Positions 54,961 to 63,786 of a stretch of DNA of 64,000 bases are shown piece after piece. The notes beneath the pieces were generated by a model. The model did not search any database and was not told the DNA's origin. It was given only the letters and a program-made list of their open reading frames with translations. Source of the stretch: CAVTSA01 sp963737225 (GTDB taxonomy: Bacteria; Chloroflexota; Dormibacteria; Dormibacterales; Dormibacteraceae); NCBI GenBank assembly GCA_963737225.1, contig CAVTSA010000009.1, positions 62,001 to 126,000 on the forward strand. Direction: 5' to 3'. Position numbers and translations under genes: made by a program. The first letter of the stretch is position 1. Each line of letters starts with the position of its first letter.

Positions 54961-56761
54961 TCAGTCCTCGAGCTGGAGCACGGCCATGAACGCCTCCTGC
55001 GGGATCTCGACCGACCCCACCCGCTTCATCCGCCGCTTGCCCTCCTTCTGCTTCTCGAGGAGCTTGCGCTTGCGCGTGATGTCGCCGCCGTAGCACTTGG
55101 AGATGACGTCCTTGCGCATCGGCGGGATGTTCTCGCGCGCCACGATGCGGCCCCCGATGGCGGACTGGATCGGGACCTCGAACAGCTGGCGGGGGATGAT
55201 GGCCTTCAGGCGCTCGACCAGGCGCCGCCCCTGTACGCGCGCGTGCGACTCCTCCACGATCATGGAGAGCGCGTCAACCGGCTCGCCCGCCACCAGCACG
55301 TCCAGCTTCACCAGCGGTGCCGCGCGGACCCCGATCAGCTCGTAGTCGAGGGACGCGTAGCCGCGCGAGCGCGACTTGAGCTGGTCGTAGAAGTCGTGGA
55401 TGATCTCCGCCAGCGGCAGCTCGTACTCCAGCAGGACGCGCCCACCCGCCTGATGCTCGAGGTTGCGGAAGCTACCGCGGCGGTCCTGGCAAAGCTCCAT
55501 CATCGGGCCGACGTAGTCGGAGGGGGTGACGATCGTCGCCCGCACGTAGGGCTCCTCGATGCGCTCGATCGACATCGGGTCGGGGAGGTGGGACGGGATT
55601 GTCGACGGTCATATCCTCGCCGTTGCGAAGCACCACGTGGTACTCGACGGTGGGTGCGGTGGTGATCAGCTCGAGCCCGAACTCACGCTCCAGACGTTCC
55701 TGGACGATCTCCATGTGGAGGAGGCCCAGAAATCCGCACCGGAAGCCGAAACCAAGAGCAGCCGAGCTCTCGGGCTCGTACACCAGCGCGGCGTCGTTGA
55801 GCTGGAACCGCTCCAGGGCATCCCTCAGGTCCTGGTACTTCTCGGAGACGGTGGGAAAGATGCCGGCGAACACCATCGGTTTGGCGGGCCGGTAACCGGG
55901 AAGCGGCTGGTCCGCCCCGCCGCGCTCCTCCGTCACGGTGTCTCCCACGCGGGCGTCCTTGACGTTCTTGATGGAAGCGGTGAGGTAACCGACCTCGCCG
56001 GCGCTCAGCGACTCGCCGGCGTGAAGCGTGGGAACGAACCAGCCCACCTCGTCGACCTCATGGATGGAGCCCGTGTTCATCATCCGGACCCGCATCCCGG
56101 GGCGGATCTCACCGTCCATCACCCGCACGTAGACGATGACCCCTCGGTACGCGTCGTAGTGCGAGTCGAAGACGAGCGCCTTCAGCGGCTTCGCCACGTC
56201 GCCCCGCGGCGGAGGGATCTCGGCGACGATCGCCTCCAGGATCTCGGGGACGCCCTCCCCCGACTTGGCGGAGACGAACAGGATCTTCGACTCGTCGATC
56301 CCGGTGAGCTCGACGATCTCCTGCGCCACCACCTCCGGCTGGGCCGCCGGCAGGTCGATCTTGTTGACCACCGGGATCAGCTCCAGGTTGGCGTCGACGG
56401 CCTGATAGAGCGTGGCGAGCGTCTGCGCCTCCACGCCCTGCGCGGCGTCGACCACCAGCAGGGCTCCGTCGCAGGCGGCCAGCGACCGCGATACCTCGTA
56501 GGAGAAGTCGACGTGGCCGGGGGTGTCGATCAGGTTCAGCTCGTAGGTGCGCCCGTCCCGCGCCGTGTAGCTCATGCGGACGGCCTGGAGCTTGATCGTG
56601 ATCCCCCGCTCCTGCTCCAGCTCCAGCGTGTCCAGGACCTGCGCGTGCATGTCGCGATCGGGGACCGTGCCCGTCTGCTCCAGCAGCCGGTCGGCGAGCG
56701 TGGACTTGCCGTGGTCGATGTGCGCGATGATGCAGAAGTTGCGGATCAGGTCCTGCGGCAC
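54961..56761 (-). CDS. lepA: Elongation factor 4 (LepA), one-base frameshift
   Basis: LepA is a ribosome-binding GTPase. The G domain is complete (IIAHIDHGKSTLADRLLEQT, IDTPGHVDFSYEVSRSLAAC, NKIDLPAA). Domains II-III run to NGEDMTVDNP in the first frame, and the rest (MSIERIEEPYVRATIVTPSD, PRQLFEVPIQSAIGGRIVAR, KCYGGDITRKRKLLEKQKEG) continues in another frame from 55575. One extra base in the CCC at 55595-55597 (minus strand) accounts for the break; the corrected length is 599, normal for LepA. GTG 56761 is the family-consistent start. A consensus error is likely. Confidence 0.92.
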
Positions 56762-56809
56762 GGGCCTCGATTCTAGGTAGGTCCCCGGCGCTGCCCGTCC
56801 TGCGCCTGC

Positions 56810-56880
56810 CGATAGTGCCGTTTTCGCGTGAAACCGGGCCTCTAGGATGTTCCATAGTCCCGTTTTCGCGTGAAACCGGT
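56810..56880. repeat. Paired palindrome locus G (TTTTCGCGTGAAACCGG)
   Basis: Identical TTTTCGCGTGAAACCGG blocks start at 56821 and 56863, exactly 42 bp apart, each preceded by ATAGTNCCG. They lie between rsmE and lepA on the minus strand. Same core as locus F, 22 kb away. Confidence 0.82.
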
Positions 56881-56888
56881 GAACCGAC

Positions 56889-57584
56889 TCAGAGGTCGCC
56901 GGCGACCGCGAGTGCGACCGTGAGGGCGGCGGCGGCGGCGTTCTCGGCCCGGAGGTTCCGGGGTCCGAGGCCGGCGCGGGTCGGGACCAGCGCCCGCTCG
57001 GCGGCCGTCCACCCGCCTTCGGGCCCGATCGCGAGCGTGCGCTCGCCCGCGGGTAACGACGCCAGCCGTGCGCTCGCCCCCGCGTCCAGGAGCACCAGCT
57101 CTCCAGGTGCGCGCCCGAGCAGCCGTGCCAGCGGCACCGGGCCCGCCACCTCGGGGACACGGAGCCGGCCCGCGAGCATGGCCGCCTCACGGCAGATCGC
57201 GGCCCACCTCGCCGCCTTCCCGGCCGAGCGTGCCCGGGCCACGCTGCGCTCGGCCTCCACCAGCAGGAAGCCGGCGGCCCCGAGTTCGGTGCACCGCGCC
57301 AGCGACTCCTCCAGCGCCGGAGCGGGGAGCATGGCCAGGGCGAGGTAGGTCGCGGTCCGCGGCTCCGGCCGGTGCGGCCGCGCCCCCACCACGACGCCCG
57401 TGACGCGATCAGCGCGGGCGGTCTCGACCTCTACGGTCAGGAGGCGGCCGTTCACGCCGTCTCCCGGGTCGACCGCCTCGATCCGCTCCCCGGGCCGGAC
57501 CCGTAGGGAGCGCGCCAGGTGCTGCGCATCGCGACCCTCGATCTCCACGCGGTCGCCCTCCGGCGACACGAACAGGTAGGGCAT
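56889..57584 (-). CDS. rsmE: 16S rRNA m3U1498 methyltransferase RsmE
   Basis: A 231-residue SPOUT methyltransferase. An N-terminal PUA-like domain (DAQHLARSLRVRPGERIEAV) is followed by the knotted SAM site: AMLPAPALEESLARCTELGA, LAIGPEGGWTAAE and LGPRNLRAENAAAAAL. It modifies U1498 in helix 44 of 16S rRNA. ATG 57584 was chosen; the frame begins eight codons earlier without similarity. Confidence 0.9.
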   Translation of the reverse strand: MPYLFVSPEGDRVEIEGRDAQHLARSLRVRPGERIEAVDPGDGVNGRLLTVEVETARADRVTGVVVGARPHRPEPRTATYLALAMLPAPALEESLARCTELGAAGFLLVEAERSVARARSAGKAARWAAICREAAMLAGRLRVPEVAGPVPLARLLGRAPGELVLLDAGASARLASLPAGERTLAIGPEGGWTAAERALVPTRAGLGPRNLRAENAAAAALTVALAVAGDL

Positions 57585-57666
57585 CGGATGCGACCCGCAT
57601 TGTCCCACCCACGAATCTCCGCAAGCTCCACTGGGTGGAGACCCCGGGGCCGGCCGGTCAGGGCCG

Positions 57667-59643
57667 GTGTGTCAGGATTCGCCCATCGGACCGTTGACGG
57701 CGCTGTTCAACTTCGTTGCCTTCCTGATCCAGCTCGCCATCCTCGCCTGGGCGACCCGACAGCTTCTCGGGATCCCCTTCTCCCTGACCCGGCTGGTGCT
57801 CGCCGGCCTCCTGGCGCTGGTTGTCGTCAATCCGATCGTTCGTGCCCTGGTCGGGCACCCCACGACCCTGCAGCCCTACCTGGCCTGGGATGCCGTGCTG
57901 GCGCTGGCGGCGGCCCTGCTCTGCGCGATCGTCTTCCTGGCGCTCGCCGAGGTCTTCGTCCCCAATGGATCGGTGCCCGGGCCGGTCGCCATGCTCCGCG
58001 CCCTTCCCGGCGCCTGGAGCCGCTATCGCCGCTACCTCCAGGTGAGCTGGATCGTGGCGCGGAACGGCCTCGGCGGATACCTGCGCGGGACCCGGCCCAC
58101 CGCCGAGGGCGCTCCCGCCTCGAGCCGGCTCGCACGGGCCCTGAGGGAGACGTTGGACGAGGCCGGTGTCGCGTTCATCAAGCTTGGGCAGCTGCTGGCG
58201 ACGCGTCGCGACCTGCTGCCGGCCGAGTTCACGGATGAGCTGGCGACGCTCCAGGACCAGGCGAAGCCGTTCCCCTGGTCCCAGGTGCGGAACGTGCTCG
58301 AGGCGGAGCTCGGCCCTCGCTTCACGGAACTGGCGGAGGTCGACCAGACCCCGCTGGCTGCCGCCTCCGTGGCCCAGGTGCACGCCGCTCGACTGGTCGA
58401 CGGGGAACGGGTGGTGCTCAAGGTCCGGCGGCCGGGCATCGAGGTGCTGGTTCGGAGGGACCTGCGGATTCTGGACCGGTGGGCCGGGCGCGCCGAGCAG
58501 CGGACCGACTGGGGCCGCGCGATCCGGGCCCAAGACCTGGCGCGCGGCTTCGCGGAGTCGCTGCGCTCGGAGCTCGACTTCCGCCGCGAGCTGAAGAACC
58601 TGATCGCGGTGCAGGCGGCGCTGGACTCCCACCGGTCCGGCGGAGTGGTCGCGCCGCGCCCCCATGCGCGGCTCTCGACCGAGCGTCTGCTGGTGATGGG
58701 CCGGCTGGACGGAACTCCGCTCGGCCGCGTGCAGGCACCCGGCGAGGAGCGGCTGGCCCTCGCGCGCCGGCTCTTGAACACGCTGCTGGAGCAGATCCTG
58801 GTCGACGGTGTCTTCCACGCCGACCCGCATGCGGGCAACCTGCTCGTTCTCGATGATGGACGGCTGGGGATGCTCGACCTCGGGTCGGTGGGGCGCCTCG
58901 ACCGCGGCCTTCGCGAGTCTCTGGGACGGCTCTTGCTCGCGATCGACGCCGAAGACACGGCCGGCATGACCGACGCCGTGTTGGAGATCGCCGACCCACC
59001 GGGTGAACTCGACGAGCGGGCCCTCCGGCGCGCGCTGGGCACGTTCCTGTCCCGAAACGTGGGAGCCGGTCGAGGAGGCGGCGGCGAGCTGTTCTGGGAC
59101 CTGGCGCGACTGGCCACCCGTTTTGGCCTCGCGATCCCCGGCGACGTGGCGGCCGCGCTCCGTGCGCTCGGGACCCTGGAGGGTGTCCTCGACAACCTGT
59201 CACCTGGGTTCGACTTCGTCGCCGAGGCCCGGGCCTTCGGCGCGGGAATGCGACTCCCCACTGCGGAGGCGATCGAGCAGGAGTTTCGGCGGGAGCTGGT
59301 GCGGGCGCTGCCGGCACTGCGGGCTCTCCCGCGCCGTCTCGACCGCCTGACGTCCGACCTCGAAGAGGGCCGGCTGACGGTGCGGGTGCGGCTCACCGCG
59401 TCGGCAGCCGACCGCGGGCGGGCAGCGGGGGTGCTCAACCTCGGAGCCCTGACCGCGCTCTCCGCCACCGCGGGGCTGATGGCCGTCCTCCTGCTGCTGG
59501 TCAGCGGTGGACCCCAGGTGACGCCGGCGATCTCGCTCTACCACTACTTCGCGTACTGCCTGCTGATCATCTGCGCGGTGCTGGCCCTGCGGGTGCTGGT
59601 GGCCGTGTTCCGGCGGGACCGAGCGACTCCGGCCGAGCGGTAA
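57667..59643 (+). CDS. ABC1/UbiB-family atypical kinase, membrane-anchored
   Basis: A 658-residue protein. Two or three N-terminal helices (about 10-100) come before the ABC1 domain with its KxGQ motif AFIKLGQLLATRRDLLP, the alanine-rich loop PLAAASVAQVHAARLVDGE, VVLKVRRPGIE (VAIK-like Lys) and the catalytic HADPHAGNLLVLDDGRLGML. Two more helices lie near the C terminus (LSATA... and YCLLIICAVLALRVLVAV). Relatives support quinone or lipid homeostasis. The target here is unknown. GTG 57667 is the first start in frame. Confidence 0.88.
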   Translation: MCQDSPIGPLTALFNFVAFLIQLAILAWATRQLLGIPFSLTRLVLAGLLALVVVNPIVRALVGHPTTLQPYLAWDAVLALAAALLCAIVFLALAEVFVPNGSVPGPVAMLRALPGAWSRYRRYLQVSWIVARNGLGGYLRGTRPTAEGAPASSRLARALRETLDEAGVAFIKLGQLLATRRDLLPAEFTDELATLQDQAKPFPWSQVRNVLEAELGPRFTELAEVDQTPLAAASVAQVHAARLVDGERVVLKVRRPGIEVLVRRDLRILDRWAGRAEQRTDWGRAIRAQDLARGFAESLRSELDFRRELKNLIAVQAALDSHRSGGVVAPRPHARLSTERLLVMGRLDGTPLGRVQAPGEERLALARRLLNTLLEQILVDGVFHADPHAGNLLVLDDGRLGMLDLGSVGRLDRGLRESLGRLLLAIDAEDTAGMTDAVLEIADPPGELDERALRRALGTFLSRNVGAGRGGGGELFWDLARLATRFGLAIPGDVAAALRALGTLEGVLDNLSPGFDFVAEARAFGAGMRLPTAEAIEQEFRRELVRALPALRALPRRLDRLTSDLEEGRLTVRVRLTASAADRGRAAGVLNLGALTALSATAGLMAVLLLLVSGGPQVTPAISLYHYFAYCLLIICAVLALRVLVAVFRRDRATPAER

Positions 59644-59659
59644 AAGGTCGGTTCGTACG

Positions 59660-60745
59660 ATGGGTGATGTGAAAACCCCGACTCCGGACGGCGTCCTCGG
59701 GGCCCTGCGCGGCCTGATCGACCCCGACCTCGGCCGTGACGTCGTCAGCCTGGGCATGATCCGCGACCTTCAGGTGGACGGCGGCCGGGTCTCCTTCACC
59801 TTCGAGCTGACCACCCCCGCCTGTCCCGTCAGGGATCGGTTTCGGAGCGAGGCGGAGCGTCTGGTTCGAGAGGTCCCGGGAGTGGAGGAGGTGGCGGTCC
59901 GGATGACCGCCAACGTGCGCCAGGCGGGGATGCGACCCCAGGGTCGCCAGCTGGTGCCGGGCGTGAAGCAGACGGTCGCGATCGCGAGCGGCAAGGGTGG
60001 CGTGGGCAAGTCGACCGTCGCGGTCAACCTGGCCGCGGCCCTGGCGCAGACGGGGGCGAGCGTGGGCCTGCTCGACGCCGACATCTACGGTCCCACCATT
60101 CCCGGCATGACAGGGGCCGACGAGGCACCCGAGGTGGTGGACGAGAAGCTGGTGCCGCTGGAGCGGTACGGGGTCAAGCTGATGTCGATCGGGTTCCTGG
60201 CCGGCGCCGACAAGGCCATGGTCTGGCGCGGGCCGATGGTCTCCAAGGCGATCCAGCAGCTGCTCGGGGACGTGTCGTGGGGTGAGCTCGACTACCTGCT
60301 CATCGATCTCCCACCGGGGACGGGTGACGCCTCACTGACGATCGCGCAGACGCTCTCGCTGACCGGCGTCGCGATCGTCGCCACCCCGCAGGACATCGCG
60401 CTCGACATCGCGGTCAAGGCATTGGAGATGTTCCGCAAGCTCAACGTGGCACCGCTGGGATTGATCGAGAACATGAGCTGGTTCCGGTGCCCCGACTGCG
60501 GGCACGAGCACCACATCTTCGGGCACGGCGGCGCGGCCCGGGCGGCCGAGCGGTTGGGGGTCCCGTTCCTGGGCGCGATCCCGCTCGAGATCCCGATCCG
60601 GGACGAGGCCGACCGCGGTGTCCCGATCGTGGTCGCCCGCCCGGAGTTGGAGGGGTCGGCGGCGTTCCGCGAGCTGGCCGGGCAGGTGGCGGCCAGGACC
60701 TCGGTCCAGGCGCGGCGGCGCCTTCCCGTCCTCACCGTCTCCTAG
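59660..60745 (+). CDS. Mrp/ApbC-type Fe-S cluster carrier ATPase
   Basis: A 361-residue protein. The N-terminal MIP18/FeS-assembly domain (residues 8-95, LIDPDLGRDVVSLGMIRDLQ) precedes the P-loop ATPase with deviant Walker A ASGKGGVGKSTVAVNLA, then LLDADIYGPTIPGM and YLLIDLPPGTGD, and the cluster-binding CxxC in FRCPDCGHEHHIFG. It carries Fe-S clusters to apoproteins. The DUF971 gene follows immediately after the stop. Confidence 0.93.
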   Translation: MGDVKTPTPDGVLGALRGLIDPDLGRDVVSLGMIRDLQVDGGRVSFTFELTTPACPVRDRFRSEAERLVREVPGVEEVAVRMTANVRQAGMRPQGRQLVPGVKQTVAIASGKGGVGKSTVAVNLAAALAQTGASVGLLDADIYGPTIPGMTGADEAPEVVDEKLVPLERYGVKLMSIGFLAGADKAMVWRGPMVSKAIQQLLGDVSWGELDYLLIDLPPGTGDASLTIAQTLSLTGVAIVATPQDIALDIAVKALEMFRKLNVAPLGLIENMSWFRCPDCGHEHHIFGHGGAARAAERLGVPFLGAIPLEIPIRDEADRGVPIVVARPELEGSAAFRELAGQVAARTSVQARRRLPVLTVS

Positions 60746-61063
60746 GTGCGCGAGCCGGACCCGTTCCCCACCTCGCTGCACCTCGACCGCGCGGCCAACG
60801 TCCTCGAGATCGAGTGGGAGGACGGGATTACCTCCCGTCTCGGAGGGGCCGAGCTGCGCTGGGCGTGTCCCTGCGCCGAGTGCCGAGGCGAGATGGGCGT
60901 CCCGGGCCGGCTGGACGCGGTCGGCGACCTGCCCGTGGACGAGCTGTCGCTGGACAACGCCGAGCTGATCGGGCAGTACGCCGTGCAGCTGGCGTTTCGC
61001 TCCGGCCACGCCACCGGGATCTACACCTTCCCGACGCTCCGGAAGCTGGGCGACTCGACTTGA
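60746..61063 (+). CDS. DUF971-domain protein
   Basis: A 105-residue DUF971 (GBBH-like N-terminal) protein: PTSLHLDRAANVLEIEWEDG, the cysteine-bearing RWACPCAECRGE, and the C-terminal YAVQLAFRSGHATGIYTF. The GTG start touches the mrp stop with no gap, so the pair is translationally linked. DUF971 genes are repeatedly found with mrp/apbC, consistent with a role in Fe-S cluster metabolism. The CPC-x2-C cysteines could bind a metal or cluster. Confidence 0.85.
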   Translation: MREPDPFPTSLHLDRAANVLEIEWEDGITSRLGGAELRWACPCAECRGEMGVPGRLDAVGDLPVDELSLDNAELIGQYAVQLAFRSGHATGIYTFPTLRKLGDST

Positions 61064-61068
61064 TCAGC

Positions 61069-61130
61069 CCCCGTTGGTGCACCACCGGGCCCTAATTCTC
61101 GGGTTCAGGCCCCGTTGGTGCACCTGCGGG
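61069..61130. repeat. Paired palindrome locus J (GGTGCACC core)
   Basis: CCCGTTGGTGCACCACCGGG and CCCGTTGGTGCACCTGCGGG have their GGTGCACC cores at 61076-61083 and 61117-61124, 41 bp apart, between convergent genes. The full CCCGTT...CGGG symmetry of the repeat family is clearest here. Confidence 0.8.
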
Positions 61131-61159
61131 TGAAACGCGGACGCGGAGGTCGCGTCCGC

Positions 61160-62116
61160 TCAGCCGGCGACCGCCGTCCGCTTCCGGTCGCGAAGGGACT
61201 CGACGTACTGAGAGGCCGACACCGCCGCCGTGGTGCCGTCCCCGACCGCGGTCGCGATCTGCTTCGTCAGCTGCTCGCGCACGTCGCCGACCGCCCAGAT
61301 GCCGTCGATCGAGGTCTTCAGGTCGCGATCGGTCTTCAGGTACCCGGCCGCGTCGTGCTCGGCGTGGGGCTTGAGCAGGCTCGAGTTGGGCTCGAAGCCG
61401 ACGAAGATGAACACGCCGCCGACCGGTAGGCGCCTGCGATCCCCGTCCTGAACCAGGTCGACGCCGGTTACCACGCCGTCGCCGTCGATCCGCTCCACCT
61501 GAGCGCCCAGCACCAGGTCGATCTTCGGGTTCGATCGCGCCCGCTCCTGCAGCACCGGCTGGCCCCGGAACTCGTGGCGCCGGTGTACCAGGTGGACCTT
61601 CGACGCGTACCGGGTCAGGAAGTCGCCCTCCTCCAGCGCGGCGTCCCCCCCGCCGATGACCGCCAGCTCCTGGTCCTTGAAGAAGGCGCCGTCGCATACG
61701 GCGCAGTAGGACACGCCGCGCCCGGCGAACTCCTCTTCCCCCGGCGCCCCCAGACGCCTGGGCAGTCCACCGGTTGCCAGGATGACGGCCGGAGCATGGA
61801 GCTCGTCACCACTCTCCAGCCGGACCACCTTGGTCCCGTCGGGGGCCACGTCGATGTAGTCGATCGGCTCGTATTCACGGATGTCGAGGCCGAAGTGGCG
61901 AGCGTGCTCCCCCATCTTCTCGGCCAGCTCCCGCCCCAGGATGGACGGGAACCCGGGGTAGTCCTCGATCAGCTCCGTGTTCAGCAGCTGCCCTCCGATC
62001 GGTCCGCGATCGACGAGCACGCTCTTCAGGTTCATGCGCGCGGCGTAGAGCCCGGCGGCAAGTCCCGCCGGCCCTCCCCCGGCGATGATCACATCGAACG
62101 TCTCATTCACACCCAT
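61160..62116 (-). CDS. trxB: Thioredoxin reductase-like flavoprotein
   Basis: A 318-residue FAD/NAD(P) pyridine nucleotide-disulfide oxidoreductase of the low-molecular-weight TrxB type. FAD motif IIAGGGPAGLAAGLYAARM, IGGQLLNTELIEDYPGF, the redox-active CAVCDGAFF, NAD(P) motif VIGGGDAALEEGDFL and IWAVGDVREQLTKQIATAVG. It reduces thioredoxin or a similar disulfide partner. No trxA is beside it; instead a ferredoxin-like gene starts upstream, so ferredoxin-type electron supply is possible. Confidence 0.9.
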   Translation of the reverse strand: MGVNETFDVIIAGGGPAGLAAGLYAARMNLKSVLVDRGPIGGQLLNTELIEDYPGFPSILGRELAEKMGEHARHFGLDIREYEPIDYIDVAPDGTKVVRLESGDELHAPAVILATGGLPRRLGAPGEEEFAGRGVSYCAVCDGAFFKDQELAVIGGGDAALEEGDFLTRYASKVHLVHRRHEFRGQPVLQERARSNPKIDLVLGAQVERIDGDGVVTGVDLVQDGDRRRLPVGGVFIFVGFEPNSSLLKPHAEHDAAGYLKTDRDLKTSIDGIWAVGDVREQLTKQIATAVGDGTTAAVSASQYVESLRDRKRTAVAG

Positions 62117-62182
62117 AAGAACGCTCTCCGATGCCTCCGCTGTTCCCTCTCGCGATCGCAGCGGCCGGGGCGCCTGCGGCGG

Positions 62183-62470
62183 TCAGCCCTGCCGGTACTG
62201 CACCCCGTAGCCCCCTCGCGGGGAGAAGCAGATGATGTTGTCGTACGGGCACCCGATCGCGCAGGCGCCGCACTCGACGCAGTTGCCGAAGCTCACGATC
62301 GTCTCCTGCCTCTCTTCTGACCACTCGTAGACGCCGGCGGGGCAGAAGTAGTTGCAGTACTTGCCGGCGCACCGGTCGCGACACGTCTCCTGATGTGCGA
62401 CCTCGATGTGACTGTGCCCGGTGTCCTCGACGTAGCGGTTGGTGAAGAGCTTGTCGGTCAGCTTCTCCAT
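62183..62470 (-). CDS. FixX-like ferredoxin
   Basis: A 95-residue 4Fe-4S protein. It has an N-terminal cysteine set (ETCRDRCAGKYCNYFCPAGV) and a classic cluster motif (NCVECGACAIGCPYDNIICF), ending GGYGVQYRQG. This is the FixX ferredoxin-like pattern that normally feeds electrons between FixC (ETF-quinone oxidoreductase) and ETF, but no fixABC is adjacent. ATG 62470 was chosen over 62515. It lies 66 bases upstream of trxB on the same strand. Confidence 0.88.
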   Translation of the reverse strand: MEKLTDKLFTNRYVEDTGHSHIEVAHQETCRDRCAGKYCNYFCPAGVYEWSEERQETIVSFGNCVECGACAIGCPYDNIICFSPRGGYGVQYRQG

Positions 62471-62541
62471 TGAGCGCTCAGTGTAGCCTCCGACCACCTG
62501 GCCGGCCGGGCCCACCCCGGGTAGGATTTGAACTCCACTCG

Positions 62542-63786
62542 ATGCCCGACACCTACCAGCTCGCGCTGCGCCCGCAGTGGCCCGGCCTGATCGACCTGGA
62601 CTGGCCGCAGCCGCTGGAGAGGTGGCCGGCCTCGACCTTCGTGGACCTGCCCCGCGGCATCTCCCGGCACACGGTCCGCTTCTGTGAGGTCGACGGTTCG
62701 CTGTTCGCCCTGAAGGAGCTTCCTCAGGAGGCGGCCCGGCAGGACTACGCGGGCCTGCGGCGCCTGGAGGACCTGGGCGGATCCGCGGTGCGTGCGGTCG
62801 GCCTGGTGACGCGGGAGGGCGATCCCGACAGGGAGACGGGCGCGGTGCTGATCACGCGCTACGCCGACTACTCGTTCTCCTACCGCGAGCTCCTGAGCGG
62901 AGAGGGGTTCGGCGAGCGGCGTACGCAGCTGCTGGACGCCTTCGCGTTCCTGCTGGTGGAACTCCACCTCCTGGGCTGCTTCTGGGGGGACTGCTCGCTT
63001 TCCAACACGCTGTACCGCTACGACGCGGGGGCCATCGAGACGATGCTGGTCGACGCCGAGACCTCGGAGCTTCACGAGCGCCTCTCGCGCGGGCAGCGCG
63101 AGTACGACGTCGAGATCATGCGATTCAACGTCGGAGGCGAGATGGCGGACATCGCGGCGGCGCGGGGACTCACGCTGGACGATGCCGACCTCGCCCTCGG
63201 CGACGACATCGCGGGACGCTACGACGCCCTCTGGAAGGAGCTCGCAAGCGACCAGCGACTGCCCGCCGACGCCGCCCAGTACAAGGTGCAGGAGCGCGTC
63301 CGGCGCCTCAACGACCTCGGCTTCGAGGTCGACGACATCAACGTCGAGCCGGCTCCCGATCGAGGTCAGATCCGGCTCGGCGTGCGCATCGCCGACCGGC
63401 ACTTCCACACCAACCGCCTCCAGGCGCTGACCGGCGTCGAGGCCTCCGAGCACCAGGCCCGGCAGATCTTGAGCGACCTCAACTACTACGAGATGAAGAA
63501 GGCCGCGGCCGGACCCAAGCGCACCGCCGCGGGCAAGGCCCTGCTGGCGGCACGGTGGCGGGTGGACGAGTTCGAGCCCTGGCTGAAGCGGCTCGTGGCG
63601 CAGCTGCCGCGTGGCGCCGACCCCGTGCAGGCGTACACCGACGTGCTGCACCATCGGTACATGCTGTCGGTCGGCGCCGGACGCGACGTAGGGACAGAGG
63701 CCGCGTTCCAGCGCTGGCTCTCGGAGGGCCGGCCGGGGTATCCGCTCCCGGCTGCGCCAGAGGCGGTCCAGGTGGAGCGGCCATGA
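62542..63786 (+). CDS. DUF4032 / lipopolysaccharide-kinase-like protein
   Basis: A 414-residue protein. The first half is kinase-like (LFALKELPQEAARQDYAGLR with the likely Lys, then LVELHLLGCFWGDCSLSNTL resembling HGDxxxxN, then MLVDAETSEL as the metal motif). The second half matches DUF4032 (YKVQERVRRLNDLGFEVDDI; LNYYEMKKAAAGPKRTA; LHHRYMLSVGAGRDVGTEAA). The Asp-Asn motif suggests phosphotransfer, but the substrate is unknown. ATG 62542 is divergent from the ferredoxin gene. An ATGA overlap couples it to the phosphoesterase gene. Confidence 0.8.
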   Translation: MPDTYQLALRPQWPGLIDLDWPQPLERWPASTFVDLPRGISRHTVRFCEVDGSLFALKELPQEAARQDYAGLRRLEDLGGSAVRAVGLVTREGDPDRETGAVLITRYADYSFSYRELLSGEGFGERRTQLLDAFAFLLVELHLLGCFWGDCSLSNTLYRYDAGAIETMLVDAETSELHERLSRGQREYDVEIMRFNVGGEMADIAAARGLTLDDADLALGDDIAGRYDALWKELASDQRLPADAAQYKVQERVRRLNDLGFEVDDINVEPAPDRGQIRLGVRIADRHFHTNRLQALTGVEASEHQARQILSDLNYYEMKKAAAGPKRTAAGKALLAARWRVDEFEPWLKRLVAQLPRGADPVQAYTDVLHHRYMLSVGAGRDVGTEAAFQRWLSEGRPGYPLPAAPEAVQVERP

